A stretch of DNA of 51,090 bases from Angelakisella sp. (GCA_020024555.1 JAHHTQ010000012.1:1-51090); one strand, 5' to 3'. Positions 16,863-25,972 are shown, counted from the stretch's first letter. Numbers and translations: made by a program. Notes: generated from the sequence alone by a model not told the origin.

Positions 16863-19097
16863 TTATTCATCATTATCCAACAGGTTTTTTTCTTCCAAAT
16901 ATTTTATTTCTTCTTTTAGTAATATGTCGGTGTCGTCATTTGTTTCTGCGGTATGTTTAGCTTTTTGCGTGTTTTCTGTGTCCACAGTTTGCTCAAACGC
17001 ATCATAATTATTGATAATATTTTCACTGTCACTGTCTATTCCGTTTTGCGTGTCAATATTATTTTCATCGCTGTCAGAATACGGAATACTGTTAGTATTA
17101 TTGTCTATTGATATGTTTATATTGTCTGTATCTTCATAAATAATATTATCTTTATTATTTTGAGCAATTTCATCGGAATATTTATCACTTTCTAAATTAC
17201 TGATATTTTCCGTAAGATTTTTATTTTCGGCATAAATATCGTCGTTTACTGAAAAAATATCATCTAGTGTGTCTTTTTCGCTTTCAAATATATTATAATT
17301 ATCTTCGGTTAGTGTACTTTCTTCAAAATTGCTTTTTGCAATTTCTTCACTGTCTGCGATATCATAATAATCATTATAAATAATATTAAAGTCAAAATCA
17401 TCTGAAATATCCATAATTCTGTCAGCATAGCTGTTGTTTGCTTTTACTTTATAGCTGGATATCATAGAATCAAGTAAGTCAGCTTTGTTTGATAATATTT
17501 GACTGTTGTCTGTATTATTTGTAGATGTTTTCATATTATTATCCATAACACCGCTCAAATCTATAACAGCGCTGTCAATTTTTTTGATTGCATCAGCTTG
17601 TTTTACTGATACGTCTGTTATTTCGTCTATGTGTGAAACAAGAGTTTCCATTATTTCTGCGGTGTTTAGTATAGATTCCGATGTAAGATTTACAAATTCA
17701 GAGCCATTATCGACTGCCTGCATAGAGTCCAGTACAAGTTTGTTTATATTTGTAGCTTCATTTGCCGATAGTTGCGCAAGTTGGCGGACTTCTTCGGAAA
17801 CTACTGCAAATCCTTTGCCGGCTTCTCCTGCCCGTGATGCCTCTATTGCCGCATTAAGCGCAAGTATATTTGTCTGAAATGCTATATTATCAATGGATTT
17901 TATAATTTTTGCAATACTTTTTGATTTTTCGGAGATATTTTGCATTGCTCTAACCATATTCATTATATCATCATAGCTTGAAAGGATTTTTTCCATTCCT
18001 TCGTGAGCCAGTTTAGATGCGTTTTTGGCATTTTCCGTATTGTTTATTACATCTTCTTTGATATTTTTTATGTTGTTGCTGATATCTTCAACAGAATTTG
18101 ATTGCTGATATGTGTTGTCTATAAGAGTGCCTGCGTTATCATTAAGTTTTTGCGCTGTGTCTGTTACATCGCTTGATAAATCCTTTATTTGCGCAATGGT
18201 TTTACTTTGATTTTGTATGATGCTATTCAATGCGATACTTAATTTTCCGTATTCGCCGACGAAATTTTCTGTGTTTTGCAGCTCTATGTCAAAGTTGCTG
18301 TTTGCCATTTGTTCAAGAGCATTTGACAGAGCTTCAATAATATTTTTAATATTATTTGTCATTTTGATAAATGTTCTTGATGTTTCTATAATTTCATCTT
18401 TTGTGTCAAAATCGGTATCCACGGAAATATTTATTGCAAAATTGCCGATTGCCATATTCTCTGTTGTATCCAGTATGTTTTTTATAGGGTCAACTATACT
18501 TTTATTAATTATGGTGATAAGATAAATTGCCGACAATATAGAAATTATTGTAAGAATTATTAAGGTCACTACGATTATAAATTTAATATTGCGTATTTTT
18601 GCGGAAAAACTGTCTACATTATCTTGTAAAGTTTGCGAGCAGTTGTCCAAAACGTCATTTAAATTTTTTAGTTTACCACTATAATGAATATTGTATTCTG
18701 CAATGGCTTTTTCTTTTTCATTGGAATTTATAAGTTTACTTACAGAGTTATATGAGTTCATAAAATCGTCAACAGCATTTTGCAACGCCAGAGAGATTTT
18801 GCTCTTTGGATAATTTTTTATTATAAAGTCAGCGTCGTTTTTAATCTGAGTTATCGCTTTATCATTGGAGGCTGATTTGTTTAAAAGGTTGTCGCCTATA
18901 ATATTGGAATTAAACTTTATTCTGTCAATAATAGTTAAACTTTGATTTACATTTATATAGTATTCTTCCGTTGTTGCAACAAGATATCGTGAAGTAAGCA
19001 TTGATGTTGCGGAGACTATCATTAAAAGTAATAGCATTATGCCCATAGATATAACAAGTTTTTTCTGTACAGTTATTTTTTTGAATAGTTTTTGCAT
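16863..19097 (-). CDS. Methyl-accepting chemotaxis protein with acidic C-terminal tail
   Basis: A 744-residue chemoreceptor. Order: membrane helix (about 13-35), helical extracellular sensor (about 36-175, four-helix-bundle type), second membrane helix (about 175-200), HAMP (about 200-255), then the long signalling coiled coil with the invariant tip AFQTNILALNAAIEASRAGE and GKGFAVVSEEVR that binds CheA/CheW. From about residue 558 the last 187 residues are Asp/Asn/Glu-rich and low in complexity, which is not usual for the family. No chemotaxis genes adjoin it. Start ATG follows GAAAGGA. The ligand is unknown. Confidence 0.93.
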   Translation of the reverse strand: MQKLFKKITVQKKLVISMGIMLLLLMIVSATSMLTSRYLVATTEEYYINVNQSLTIIDRIKFNSNIIGDNLLNKSASNDKAITQIKNDADFIIKNYPKSKISLALQNAVDDFMNSYNSVSKLINSNEKEKAIAEYNIHYSGKLKNLNDVLDNCSQTLQDNVDSFSAKIRNIKFIIVVTLIILTIISILSAIYLITIINKSIVDPIKNILDTTENMAIGNFAINISVDTDFDTKDEIIETSRTFIKMTNNIKNIIEALSNALEQMANSNFDIELQNTENFVGEYGKLSIALNSIIQNQSKTIAQIKDLSSDVTDTAQKLNDNAGTLIDNTYQQSNSVEDISNNIKNIKEDVINNTENAKNASKLAHEGMEKILSSYDDIMNMVRAMQNISEKSKSIAKIIKSIDNIAFQTNILALNAAIEASRAGEAGKGFAVVSEEVRQLAQLSANEATNINKLVLDSMQAVDNGSEFVNLTSESILNTAEIMETLVSHIDEITDVSVKQADAIKKIDSAVIDLSGVMDNNMKTSTNNTDNSQILSNKADLLDSMISSYKVKANNSYADRIMDISDDFDFNIIYNDYYDIADSEEIAKSNFEESTLTEDNYNIFESEKDTLDDIFSVNDDIYAENKNLTENISNLESDKYSDEIAQNNKDNIIYEDTDNINISIDNNTNSIPYSDSDENNIDTQNGIDSDSENIINNYDAFEQTVDTENTQKAKHTAETNDDTDILLKEEIKYLEEKNLLDNDE

Positions 19098-19156
19098 TAA
19101 TCTTGTGTCCTTTCAAAGCTTTTTAAATAAAACAAAGAATTTATATATATAATAAC

Positions 19157-19185
19157 AGTATATATTATATATCATAATTTTTCAA
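19157..19185 (-). promoter_or_regulatory. Sigma-A-like promoter for the MCP gene
   Basis: Minus-strand TTGAAA (19180-19185), 17-nt spacer, TATACT (19157-19162), about 60 nt before the MCP start. It is not a flagellar sigma-D type. Confidence 0.5.
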
Positions 19186-19313
19186 TGAATTTTATAATAT
19201 TATTATAAAATTTGTAGTATTTCCTAAAAAAAATTGGATTTTAATATATAATAATATTTTTGCCAAACCTAAATTTAAATATCAATGAATAATGTTTTTA
19301 ATAATTGTCACTA

Positions 19314-19342
19314 TTGACATATATTGTTACAAAAGGTAGAAT
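19314..19342 (+). promoter_or_regulatory. Sigma-A promoter of glyS
   Basis: TTGACA (19314-19319), 17-nt spacer, TAGAAT (19337-19342). It gives a leader of about 205 nt before glyS. Confidence 0.75.
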
Positions 19343-19462
19343 ATAAAGTAAATTATGTAATTATTAATTTGATTTAAAAAATAGGGGTTTCTGCAAAGTT
19401 GAAATGTTTATGTTTTCGCGTAATGAATGACATTTACTGTATTTTTTGTCTTGTAACTGAAT

Positions 19463-19539
19463 ATTCCTTGCGGAAAATTCTTAAATTTCTTTGTTTTCGG
19501 AAACACCCAAAACTGTATAATTTTCGCATTGCGAGGAAT
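19463..19539 (+). promoter_or_regulatory. Structured glyS leader near the ribosome site
   Basis: The arms 19463-19479 and 19519-19539 pair as ATTCCT/AGGAAT, TGCG/CGCA and AAAATT/AATTTT, 16 bp with two bulges. A small hairpin with a TCGG loop (19493-19504) lies inside. The outer 3' arm runs into the AGGAATAGGAG ribosome region. No T-box sequence (GGTGGNACCGCG) is present, although glyS leaders in this phylum often have one. Confidence 0.45.
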
Positions 19540-19553
19540 AGGAGATTATTTTA

Positions 19554-20930
19554 ATGAATCATACAGATAAGACAATGGAAAAAATAGTTGCTCTTTGCAA
19601 AAATCGTGGTTTTGTATATTCAGGTTCTGAAATTTACGGAGGTCTGTCAAATACATGGGATTACGGCCCGCTTGGCGTAGAATACAAAAACAATGTTAAA
19701 AAAGCGTGGTGGAAAAAATTTGTGCAGGAAAGCCCGCACAATGTTGGTCTGGACTGCGCAATCCTTATGAATCCGCAAGTATGGGTAGCGTCAGGTCACC
19801 TTGGCGGATTTTCAGATCCTTTGATGGATTGTAAAGACTGTAAAACACGTCACAGAGCAGATAAATTGATAGAGGACTTTACAGGTGAGCCTGCTGACGG
19901 TTGGTCAAATGAACAAATGATTGATTTTATAAAAGAAAATCACATTAAATGTCCAAACTGTGGAAGTGAAAATTTCACAGATATCCGTAAATTTAACCTG
20001 ATGTTTAAAACTTTTCAGGGTGTTACAGAAGATGCAAAGAGTGAAATTTATCTTCGTCCGGAAACAGCGCAGGGTATATTTGTAAACTTCCAAAACGTAC
20101 AAAGAACATCACGTAAAAAAGTACCTTTCGGTATTGCGCAGGTAGGTAAATCTTTCCGCAACGAGATTACACCGGGTAACTTCGTATTCCGTACAAGAGA
20201 ATTTGAGCAAATGGAACTTGAATTTTTCTGTAAACCCGATACAGACCTAGAATGGTTTGCATATTGGAGACAATACTGTATAGATTGGCTTTTAAACTTG
20301 GGTATGAAAGAAGAACATATGCAACTTCGTGACCACAAGCCGGAGGAACTTTGTTTCTACTCAAAAGCCACAACAGATATTGAGTTTTTGTTCCCATTCG
20401 GTTGGGGTGAACTTTGGGGCATAGCGGACAGAACAAACTATGATTTGACACAGCATCAAACACATTCCGGAAAGAGTATGGAATACTTTGACCCTGAAAC
20501 AAACGAAAAATATATTCCTTATGTAATAGAGCCGTCGCTTGGCGCAGACAGAGTTGCTCTTGCTTTTCTATGTGAAGCTTATGATGAAGAAGAACTGGAA
20601 GGCGGAGATATAAGAACAGTACTACGTCTACACCCTGCTCTTGCTCCTATAAAAGCGGCTGTTTTGCCACTGTCCAAAAAACTTTCAGAGGGCGCGACAA
20701 AGGTATTTGCCGAACTTGCCAAACATTTCAATGTTGATTATGATGAAACAGGCGCTATCGGTAAACGTTACCGCAGACAAGACGAAATAGGCACACCGTT
20801 CTGTATTACTTATGACTTTGAGTCAGAAACAGACGGTTGCGTAACAGTCCGTGAAAGAGACTCTATGAAACAAGAAAGAATAGCTGTTAATGAGCTTCTT
20901 AAATACTTGGAAGAAAAAATGGATTATTAA
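19554..20930 (+). CDS. glyS: Glycyl-tRNA synthetase, single-chain (dimeric) type
   Basis: Charges tRNA-Gly. 458 residues, the alpha2 type also found in archaea and many clostridia, not the bacterial alpha/beta GlyQ/GlyS pair. N-terminal RGFVYSGSEIYGGLSNTWDYGPLG, a CKDCK and CPNCG insert that may bind zinc, class II motif 2 region FRNEITPGNFVFRTREFEQME, motif 3 region EPSLGADRVALAF, and a C-terminal anticodon-binding domain (about 355-458). RBS AGGAG before ATG. It stands alone between a long leader and a two-way terminator. Confidence 0.97.
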   Translation: MNHTDKTMEKIVALCKNRGFVYSGSEIYGGLSNTWDYGPLGVEYKNNVKKAWWKKFVQESPHNVGLDCAILMNPQVWVASGHLGGFSDPLMDCKDCKTRHRADKLIEDFTGEPADGWSNEQMIDFIKENHIKCPNCGSENFTDIRKFNLMFKTFQGVTEDAKSEIYLRPETAQGIFVNFQNVQRTSRKKVPFGIAQVGKSFRNEITPGNFVFRTREFEQMELEFFCKPDTDLEWFAYWRQYCIDWLLNLGMKEEHMQLRDHKPEELCFYSKATTDIEFLFPFGWGELWGIADRTNYDLTQHQTHSGKSMEYFDPETNEKYIPYVIEPSLGADRVALAFLCEAYDEEELEGGDIRTVLRLHPALAPIKAAVLPLSKKLSEGATKVFAELAKHFNVDYDETGAIGKRYRRQDEIGTPFCITYDFESETDGCVTVRERDSMKQERIAVNELLKYLEEKMDY

Positions 20931-20954
20931 TAATAAATATAGAATATAAAAATT

Positions 20955-21005
20955 AAGCTGATGTATTATAGACTTTAAATTATCTACAATATATCAGCTT
21001 TTTTA
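20955..21005. terminator. Bidirectional terminator, glyS / tatD
   Basis: AAGCTGAT (20955-20962) pairs with ATCAGCTT (20993-21000), with further AT pairing inside. T-run on the + side and A-run (AATT TTTAT on the minus strand) on the other, between convergent glyS and tatD. Confidence 0.8.
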
Positions 21006-21010
21006 TTATT

Positions 21011-21775
21011 TTAAATATTAAATATTTTACGTGTGTTTTCGGCTGAAATTTTTGTCATTTCTTCGGGAGATATGTTTTTTATTTCTGCCATTTTTGTTAT
21101 GATGTATGGGAGCATTGTACTGTCGCAACGTTTTCCTCTGTTTGGTTCGGGTGCCATATACGGACAGTCTGTTTCTACAAGAAGTCTGTCAAGTGGTATA
21201 ACGTTCACAGCCTCCACTGCGCGTCTTGCGTTTTTGAATGTAATAACGCCTGTAAAGCCTATATAAAATCCCATTTTTACAAGTTCTTTCGCCATTTCTG
21301 CCGAACCGCTGAAACAATGCACAACACCTTTTACGTTATGCTGTTTAAGTATATTCATAGTGTCAGAATGAGCATCTCTGTTGTGGATTATTACCGGTAA
21401 ATTCAGTTCTTGGGCAAGTATAAGCTGTTTTCTGAAAATTTCCTGCTGTTTTTCTGCCGAATAGTCTTCGTAGTGATAATCAAGACCGATTTCGCCGATT
21501 GCTTTTACTTTTTTGTTTTTCGCCATTTCACGTATGTTTTCCGTAAAGTTATCGGGAATATCGTTTGCAACCCACGGGTGAACGCCTACCGAACAATACA
21601 TAAAGTCATATTGTTCCGCAAGTTTAATCGAATTTTCAGATGTTTGTATATCCACTCCTATATTCATAATATTGTCTACGCCGTTTTTTTTCATAGATAA
21701 TAAAAGTTCGTCTCGGTCTTCATTGAAACGAGCATCATCATAGTGCGCGTGACTGTCAAAAATTCCTGTTAGCAT
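21011..21775 (-). CDS. tatD: TatD family metal-dependent hydrolase
   Basis: A 254-residue TIM-barrel DNase of the TatD/YcfH family. Metal ligands HAH at residues 9 and 11 (DSHAHYDD), then GEIGLDYH, VIIHNRDAH, VVHCFSG and the late TDCPYMAPEPNRGKR are all in place. Members are 3'-5' exonucleases or D-aminoacyl-tRNA deacylase-like enzymes. It is the last gene of the ruvCAB transcript, 26 nt after ruvB. Confidence 0.92.
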   Translation of the reverse strand: MLTGIFDSHAHYDDARFNEDRDELLLSMKKNGVDNIMNIGVDIQTSENSIKLAEQYDFMYCSVGVHPWVANDIPDNFTENIREMAKNKKVKAIGEIGLDYHYEDYSAEKQQEIFRKQLILAQELNLPVIIHNRDAHSDTMNILKQHNVKGVVHCFSGSAEMAKELVKMGFYIGFTGVITFKNARRAVEAVNVIPLDRLLVETDCPYMAPEPNRGKRCDSTMLPYIITKMAEIKNISPEEMTKISAENTRKIFNI

Positions 21776-21801
21776 ATTTTCTCCTATTGTTTTTTATAAT
21801 A

Positions 21802-22854
21802 TTACAGTGACATTTGTATATTGTCATCTTGCGAGGGGTTTTTGATACCGAGATGGGTATAGGCAAGATTTGTTACACATCTGCCACGGGCTGTTCGGCT
21901 CAAAAAACCTATTTGCATAAGATACGGCTCGTATACGTCCTCAATAGTTACGCTCTCCTCACCGACTGCGGCGGCAAGCGTATCAAGTCCGACAGGCCCG
22001 CCTGCATAGCTTGTTATTATTGTTCTGAGGATAAGTCTGTCTATATTGTCAAGCCCCATATAGTCAACTTCAAGTCTTGCGAGTGCATTTGCCGATGTCT
22101 CTTTGTCTATTTCTCCGTTACCGCAAACCATTGCAAAGTCCCGCACACGTTTTAAAAAACGGTTTGCAATACGTGGCGTACCACGACTGCGTCTTGCAAG
22201 CTCGGTTGCGCCTTCATCGGTACATGGAATTTCAAGGATATTCGCGCTGCGTTTGATAATTTGAGAAAGTTCCTCGACAGTGTACAGTTCCAAACGCATA
22301 ATGACGCCGAAACGGTCACGAAGCGGGGAAGAAAGCTGTCCTGCGCGGGTAGTTGCCCCTATTAGCGTAAAGTGAGGTAAATCTATACGTATACTTCTTG
22401 CGGAAGGTCCTTTTCCAAGTACTATATCCAGCGCGTTATCTTCCATAGCGGGATAGAGTACTTCTTCAACGGAGCGGTTAAGTCTGTGTATTTCGTCAAT
22501 GAACAAAATATCGTTTTCCTGTAAATTTGTGAGAAGCGCCGCCAAATCTCCCGGTTTTTCGATTGCCGGTCCCGATGTTATACGGATATTTACCCCCATT
22601 TCAGATGCGATAATTGTTGAAAGCGTGGTTTTGCCGAGTCCGGGAGGCCCATACAGTAAAACGTGGTCAAGAGCCTCGTGGCGTAGCTTTGCGGCTTCCA
22701 TAAATATTTTAAGATTTTCTTTTGCCTTTTTTTGTCCGACATATTCGTCAAGTGTTTTCGGACGCAACTTATTTTCATTATCCCGTTCTTCGTTTGTAAA
22801 TTCGGGAGTAACTATTCTGTTTTCAAAATCCATTTCACTGTCAAATAAACTCAT
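21802..22854 (-). CDS. ruvB: Holliday junction branch migration helicase RuvB
   Basis: AAA+ motor that drives branch migration with RuvA. 350 residues. Walker A GPPGLGKTT near residues 69-77, Walker B DILFIDEIHRL, sensor 1 IGATTRAG, arginine-finger region SPLRDRFG, and a C-terminal winged helix with PYLMQIGFLSRTARGR. It lies 16 nt after ruvA. Confidence 0.98.
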   Translation of the reverse strand: MSLFDSEMDFENRIVTPEFTNEERDNENKLRPKTLDEYVGQKKAKENLKIFMEAAKLRHEALDHVLLYGPPGLGKTTLSTIIASEMGVNIRITSGPAIEKPGDLAALLTNLQENDILFIDEIHRLNRSVEEVLYPAMEDNALDIVLGKGPSARSIRIDLPHFTLIGATTRAGQLSSPLRDRFGVIMRLELYTVEELSQIIKRSANILEIPCTDEGATELARRSRGTPRIANRFLKRVRDFAMVCGNGEIDKETSANALARLEVDYMGLDNIDRLILRTIITSYAGGPVGLDTLAAAVGEESVTIEDVYEPYLMQIGFLSRTARGRCVTNLAYTHLGIKNPSQDDNIQMSL

Positions 22855-22870
22855 ATATTAACCCTCTCAC

Positions 22871-23479
22871 TTATAACTTAGCCAGTTTTTTAAGTCCCTG
22901 TTTTATCATATCTTCTGCTGATAGGCTTGTATCAAGTTTTGATATTACAACAGCCGCATCGGTTTGGCTGTACCCCAAAGAAACAAGAGCTGAGATAGCT
23001 TCGCTCTGCGCCGAAAAATCAGTGGCGCTTTGTGTAATATCCGACATAGTTACGCCTGTTAAACTTGTGGTCAGTTCTCCGCCTGAAATTTTGTCTTTAA
23101 GTTCAAGTATTATTCTTTGCGCTGTTTTAGCACCTACTCCCGGTACTTTCAGCGCTTTTTCGTCACCTGCCATTATCGACATAATAAGTCTGTCGGTTGG
23201 GACTCCCGAAAGCAAGGAAAGTGCGGCTTTTGGCCCTACGCCTGATACGGATATTAATTTTTTAAATAAATTAAGTTCGTTTTGCGTGGTAAATCCAAAT
23301 AGCGCAAGAACATCTTGCTTAAAGTGTAGGTATGTATAGAAAGTAACCTTTGAGCCTATTTTGGGCAGTTGGGAAAGTGAATTTGTACTTGTAAGGCATC
23401 TATATCCTACGCCGTTTACGTCTATTACTGCAAATTCATTGTCAATAAGCGTTAAACTGCCTGTTAAACTGTATAGCAT
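22871..23479 (-). CDS. ruvA: Holliday junction DNA helicase subunit RuvA
   Basis: Binds four-way junctions as a tetramer and loads RuvB. 202 residues. N-terminal OB fold (MLYSLTGSLTLID...VGYRCLTS), two helix-hairpin-helix motifs (LISVSGVGPKAALSLLS and ALKVPGVGAKTAQRIILEL), flexible linker and C-terminal RuvB-binding three-helix domain (AISALVSLGYSQTDAA). It lies 24 nt after ruvC. Confidence 0.98.
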   Translation of the reverse strand: MLYSLTGSLTLIDNEFAVIDVNGVGYRCLTSTNSLSQLPKIGSKVTFYTYLHFKQDVLALFGFTTQNELNLFKKLISVSGVGPKAALSLLSGVPTDRLIMSIMAGDEKALKVPGVGAKTAQRIILELKDKISGGELTTSLTGVTMSDITQSATDFSAQSEAISALVSLGYSQTDAAVVISKLDTSLSAEDMIKQGLKKLAKL

Positions 23480-23503
23480 ATTAAAAAATCTCCTATGTGT
23501 TAA

Positions 23504-24019
23504 TTATCGTTTGTTTATTAAGTTAAGTTTGTTTAAATAATTAAGTTGTGATGATTGCGTATGGGCATGGCATATTGCAAGGGCGAGGGCATCGGCTGTA
23601 TCATCGGGTTTTGGCATAGATTTCAAATGAAGAATTTGTTTTGTCATCTCCATTACCTGATGTTTTTCCGCTCTGCCGTAGCCTACAACGCTTTGCTTTA
23701 CTTGCAGTGGCGTATATTCGTGTATGGGTATGCCTTTTTGCTGTCCTGCAAGAACAATTACCCCACGCGCCTGCGCAACGTCAATACCTGTCTTTTGGTT
23801 GGTATTAAAAAACAGTTTTTCTATACTGATTATATCGGGTTTTGTTTTTTCAATTACGTTTATCATATCTGTATATATTTCGCCGAGACGTGTATCAAAC
23901 GGAGTTTTTGCCTCGGTAAAAATTGCGCCGTAGTACACTACGTTAAACTTGTGTGGAATATAGTCTATTACTCCCAAGCCCACTATTGCGTAGCCGGGGT
24001 CTATTCCGAGTATTCTCAT
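23504..24019 (-). CDS. ruvC: Crossover junction endodeoxyribonuclease RuvC
   Basis: Resolves Holliday junctions. 171 residues. The four acidic residues are present: Asp7 in GIDPGYA, Glu in SIEKLFF, and the pair in KPDDTADALA. First gene of ruvC-ruvA-ruvB-tatD. Confidence 0.98.
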   Translation of the reverse strand: MRILGIDPGYAIVGLGVIDYIPHKFNVVYYGAIFTEAKTPFDTRLGEIYTDMINVIEKTKPDIISIEKLFFNTNQKTGIDVAQARGVIVLAGQQKGIPIHEYTPLQVKQSVVGYGRAEKHQVMEMTKQILHLKSMPKPDDTADALALAICHAHTQSSQLNYLNKLNLINKR

Positions 24020-24063
24020 AATTATAATAAAATCCTTTGCTTTACTTATTTTAATTTTAATAC

Positions 24064-24092
24064 TATATAATATGTAGAAAATATTTTGTCAA
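24064..24092 (-). promoter_or_regulatory. Candidate promoter of the ruvC operon
   Basis: Minus-strand TTGACA (24087-24092), 17-nt spacer, TATATA (24064-24069), about 45 nt before ruvC. Confidence 0.5.
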
Positions 24093-24304
24093 AAAAACAG
24101 ACAGATAATTTTCTGCTTTTTTTATTATATCACAGAAAAAAGAAAAATGAAACAAAAAAAGAACAAAAGTGCTTTTTATTCTTGCAAAAAAGGGAAAAAA
24201 GCTGATATTAAAGCAAAAACCAACAAAAGAAAGCTGATAAAAAACTTGCGTATATGATAATTTTAATAAAATTTATAAAAAAAGGGAAAAAAATCAAAAA
24301 TATC
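24093..24304. other. A-rich intergenic stretch between divergent promoters
   Basis: This part of the gap between ruvC and rpmG is very A-rich on the + strand, with many AAAAAAG tracts. No gene, RNA family or clear operator was recognised. It may act as an UP-like or bent DNA region for the ribosomal-protein promoter. Confidence 0.4.
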
Positions 24305-24334
24305 TTGACTTAAAGCCTTTTTATGTGCTAATAT
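24305..24334 (+). promoter_or_regulatory. Promoter of rpmG-secE-nusG-rplKA
   Basis: TTGACT (24305-24310), 18-nt spacer, TAATAT (24329-24334), preceded by an A-rich tract. Confidence 0.6.
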
Positions 24335-24340
24335 AAGTAT

Positions 24341-24362
24341 ACCTCTCTTGAGGTTTATTTTT
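24341..24362 (+). terminator. Small terminator-like hairpin in rpmG leader
   Basis: ACCTC/GAGGT with loop TCTT, then TTATTTTTT, immediately after the likely transcription start. The stem is only 5 bp, so a real attenuator is uncertain. Confidence 0.3.
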
Positions 24363-24447
24363 TGTGCCTTTTAATATGCGCAAAAATAGATTAACTCAAA
24401 ATTTCAGAGGGAGGCAAAAATATCCGAAAAAATCAGGAGGTGCCGAG

Positions 24448-24597
24448 ATGCGAGTAAAAATAACACTAGCTTGTGAAGAATGCAAGCAAAGAAATTACAA
24501 CACAACAAAAAACAAGAAAAACGATCCAGACAGATTGGAAATGAGTAAGTATTGTCGTTTCTGCCGCAAACACACAAAGCATAAAGAAACAAAATAA
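24448..24597 (+). CDS. rpmG: 50S ribosomal protein L33
   Basis: A 49-residue ribosomal protein of the zinc-binding (Cys4) form: CEEC near the N-terminus and CRFC near the C-terminus, with NYNTTKNKKNDPDRLEMSKYC between. The start ATG 24448 follows AGGAGG; the open frame extends upstream but the extension is not L33-like. Leads the secE-nusG cluster with 10-nt spacing to secE. Confidence 0.96.
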   Translation: MRVKITLACEECKQRNYNTTKNKKNDPDRLEMSKYCRFCRKHTKHKETK

Positions 24598-24607
24598 GGA
24601 GGACCAA

Positions 24608-24838
24608 ATGGCTAATACTAATATTAAAAAAGACGGTAAACCCGGCTTTTTTGCACGTATAACTCATTCTTTCAGAGCTGTAAAGAGTGAAATGAAAAAA
24701 GTTGTGTGGCCTACAAAAAAACAAGTCCTCAATAATACCTTGGTTGTTCTGGCATTTGTGGGTGTATGTGGCGTATTTATATGGGGTCTTGACTCTATAA
24801 TCCACTTAGCAACAAACACATTGTTTAACCTTTTGTAA
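24608..24838 (+). CDS. secE: Preprotein translocase subunit SecE
   Basis: Small essential subunit of the SecYEG channel. 76 residues with a basic amphipathic helix (ITHSFRAVKSEMKKVVWPTKKQV, the conserved SecE signature) followed by one membrane span (TLVVLAFVGVCGVFIWGLDSI). Ribosome site AAGGAGG before ATG. Between rpmG and nusG, the normal place. Confidence 0.96.
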   Translation: MANTNIKKDGKPGFFARITHSFRAVKSEMKKVVWPTKKQVLNNTLVVLAFVGVCGVFIWGLDSIIHLATNTLFNLL

Positions 24839-24900
24839 TAAGTTAAGAATTAATGTGTGATTATAATTTTTTAATTGTGCTTTGGTAGGAGGAATACTTT

Positions 24901-25425
24901 ATGTTAGAAGAAGCAAGATGGTATGTAATTCATACTTATTCGGGATATGAGAATAAAGTTGCGGATACTATTATTACAGCAGTAGAGAACCGCCACCTAA
25001 ATCATTTAATCCACGAAGTAAAAATCCCTACCGAAACAGTTATCGAAATTGCGGACGGTAAGGAAAAGAAAATAGAACGAAAACTATTCCCTTGTTATGT
25101 CCTTATTAAAATGATAATGACAGATGACTCTTGGTATATTGTACGTAATATACGTGGAGTAACAGGTTTCGTGGGTCCTGGTACAAAGCCCATTCCGTTA
25201 AAAGATGAAGAAGTTGCGCGTTTTGGTATAGAAACCGAAACAGTAGAGATTAAAAATTCATTTGATGTCGGCGATTCAGTTAAAATTGTACACGGTGCGT
25301 TTGAAGGCTTTATCGGTAAAGTACAATCAATAGACCTAAGTACTCGTACAGCAAAAATCGTTGTATCAATGATGGGTAGAGACTCTGTTGTGGATATGGA
25401 TTTAAAAGATATTGACAACATATAA
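24901..25425 (+). CDS. nusG: Transcription termination/antitermination protein NusG
   Basis: Binds RNA polymerase and affects pausing, termination and coupling to the ribosome. 174 residues: an NGN domain starting ARWYVIHTYSGYENKV with the FPCYVLIKM and WYIVRNIRGVTGFVG stretches, and a C-terminal KOW domain (FDVGDSVKIVHGAFEGFIGKV). Ribosome site AGGAGG. It is 62 nt after secE and about 120 nt before rplK. Confidence 0.97.
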   Translation: MLEEARWYVIHTYSGYENKVADTIITAVENRHLNHLIHEVKIPTETVIEIADGKEKKIERKLFPCYVLIKMIMTDDSWYIVRNIRGVTGFVGPGTKPIPLKDEEVARFGIETETVEIKNSFDVGDSVKIVHGAFEGFIGKVQSIDLSTRTAKIVVSMMGRDSVVDMDLKDIDNI

Positions 25426-25546
25426 AATACGACTTTTTAATATTTTAACTATATGTTTAATATTTATACAAAGTATGGATATTGACAAAGAGATTGTATA
25501 ACAGAATTTTAAATATGATGAAAAATCATTAGTGGAGGTGCTTATA

Positions 25547-25972
25547 ATGGCTCAAAAAGTAGTAGGCTTTATAAAATTACAAATTCCTGCGGGAAAGGCA
25601 ACACCGGCTCCACCAGTTGGTCCTGCACTGGGTCAGCATGGTGTAAACATAATGGCGTTTACAAAAGAGTTCAATGAACGTACAAAAAACGATGTAGGTA
25701 TGATTATACCTGTTGTTATCACTGTTTATGCAGACCGTTCATTCTCATTTATAACAAAAACTCCACCAGCTGCTGTTCTTGTTAAGAAAGCAATTGGTAT
25801 CGAGAGTGGTTCAGGTGTGCCAAACAAAACAAAAGTAGCAAAAATTACAAAAGAACAAATCAAGAAAATCGCTGAGACAAAAATGCCAGACCTAAATGCA
25901 GCAAACATAGAAACAGCTATGAGCATGATTGCTGGTACTTGCCGCAGTATGGGTGTTGAGGTTGTTGACTGA
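25547..25972 (+). CDS. rplK: 50S ribosomal protein L11
   Basis: 141 residues; binds the GTPase centre of 23S rRNA. Starts MAQKVVGFIKLQIPAGKATP; PPVGPALGQHGVNIMAF and the C-terminal GTCRSMGVEV are typical. The ATG at 25547 follows GTGGAGGTG; an in-frame GTG at 25532 is part of that ribosome site and is not the start. Confidence 0.98.
   Translation: MAQKVVGFIKLQIPAGKATPAPPVGPALGQHGVNIMAFTKEFNERTKNDVGMIIPVVITVYADRSFSFITKTPPAAVLVKKAIGIESGSGVPNKTKVAKITKEQIKKIAETKMPDLNAANIETAMSMIAGTCRSMGVEVVD

Noticed and set aside
19343..19553. T-box riboswitch before glyS
   Set aside because: The conserved GGTGGNACCGCG segment and a following terminator are not present.
20955..21005. Hairpins elsewhere as further copies of the mobile element
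   Set aside because: Terminators at 20955, 34760, 43761 and 50313 are single hairpins without the 170-nt core or flanking duplications.
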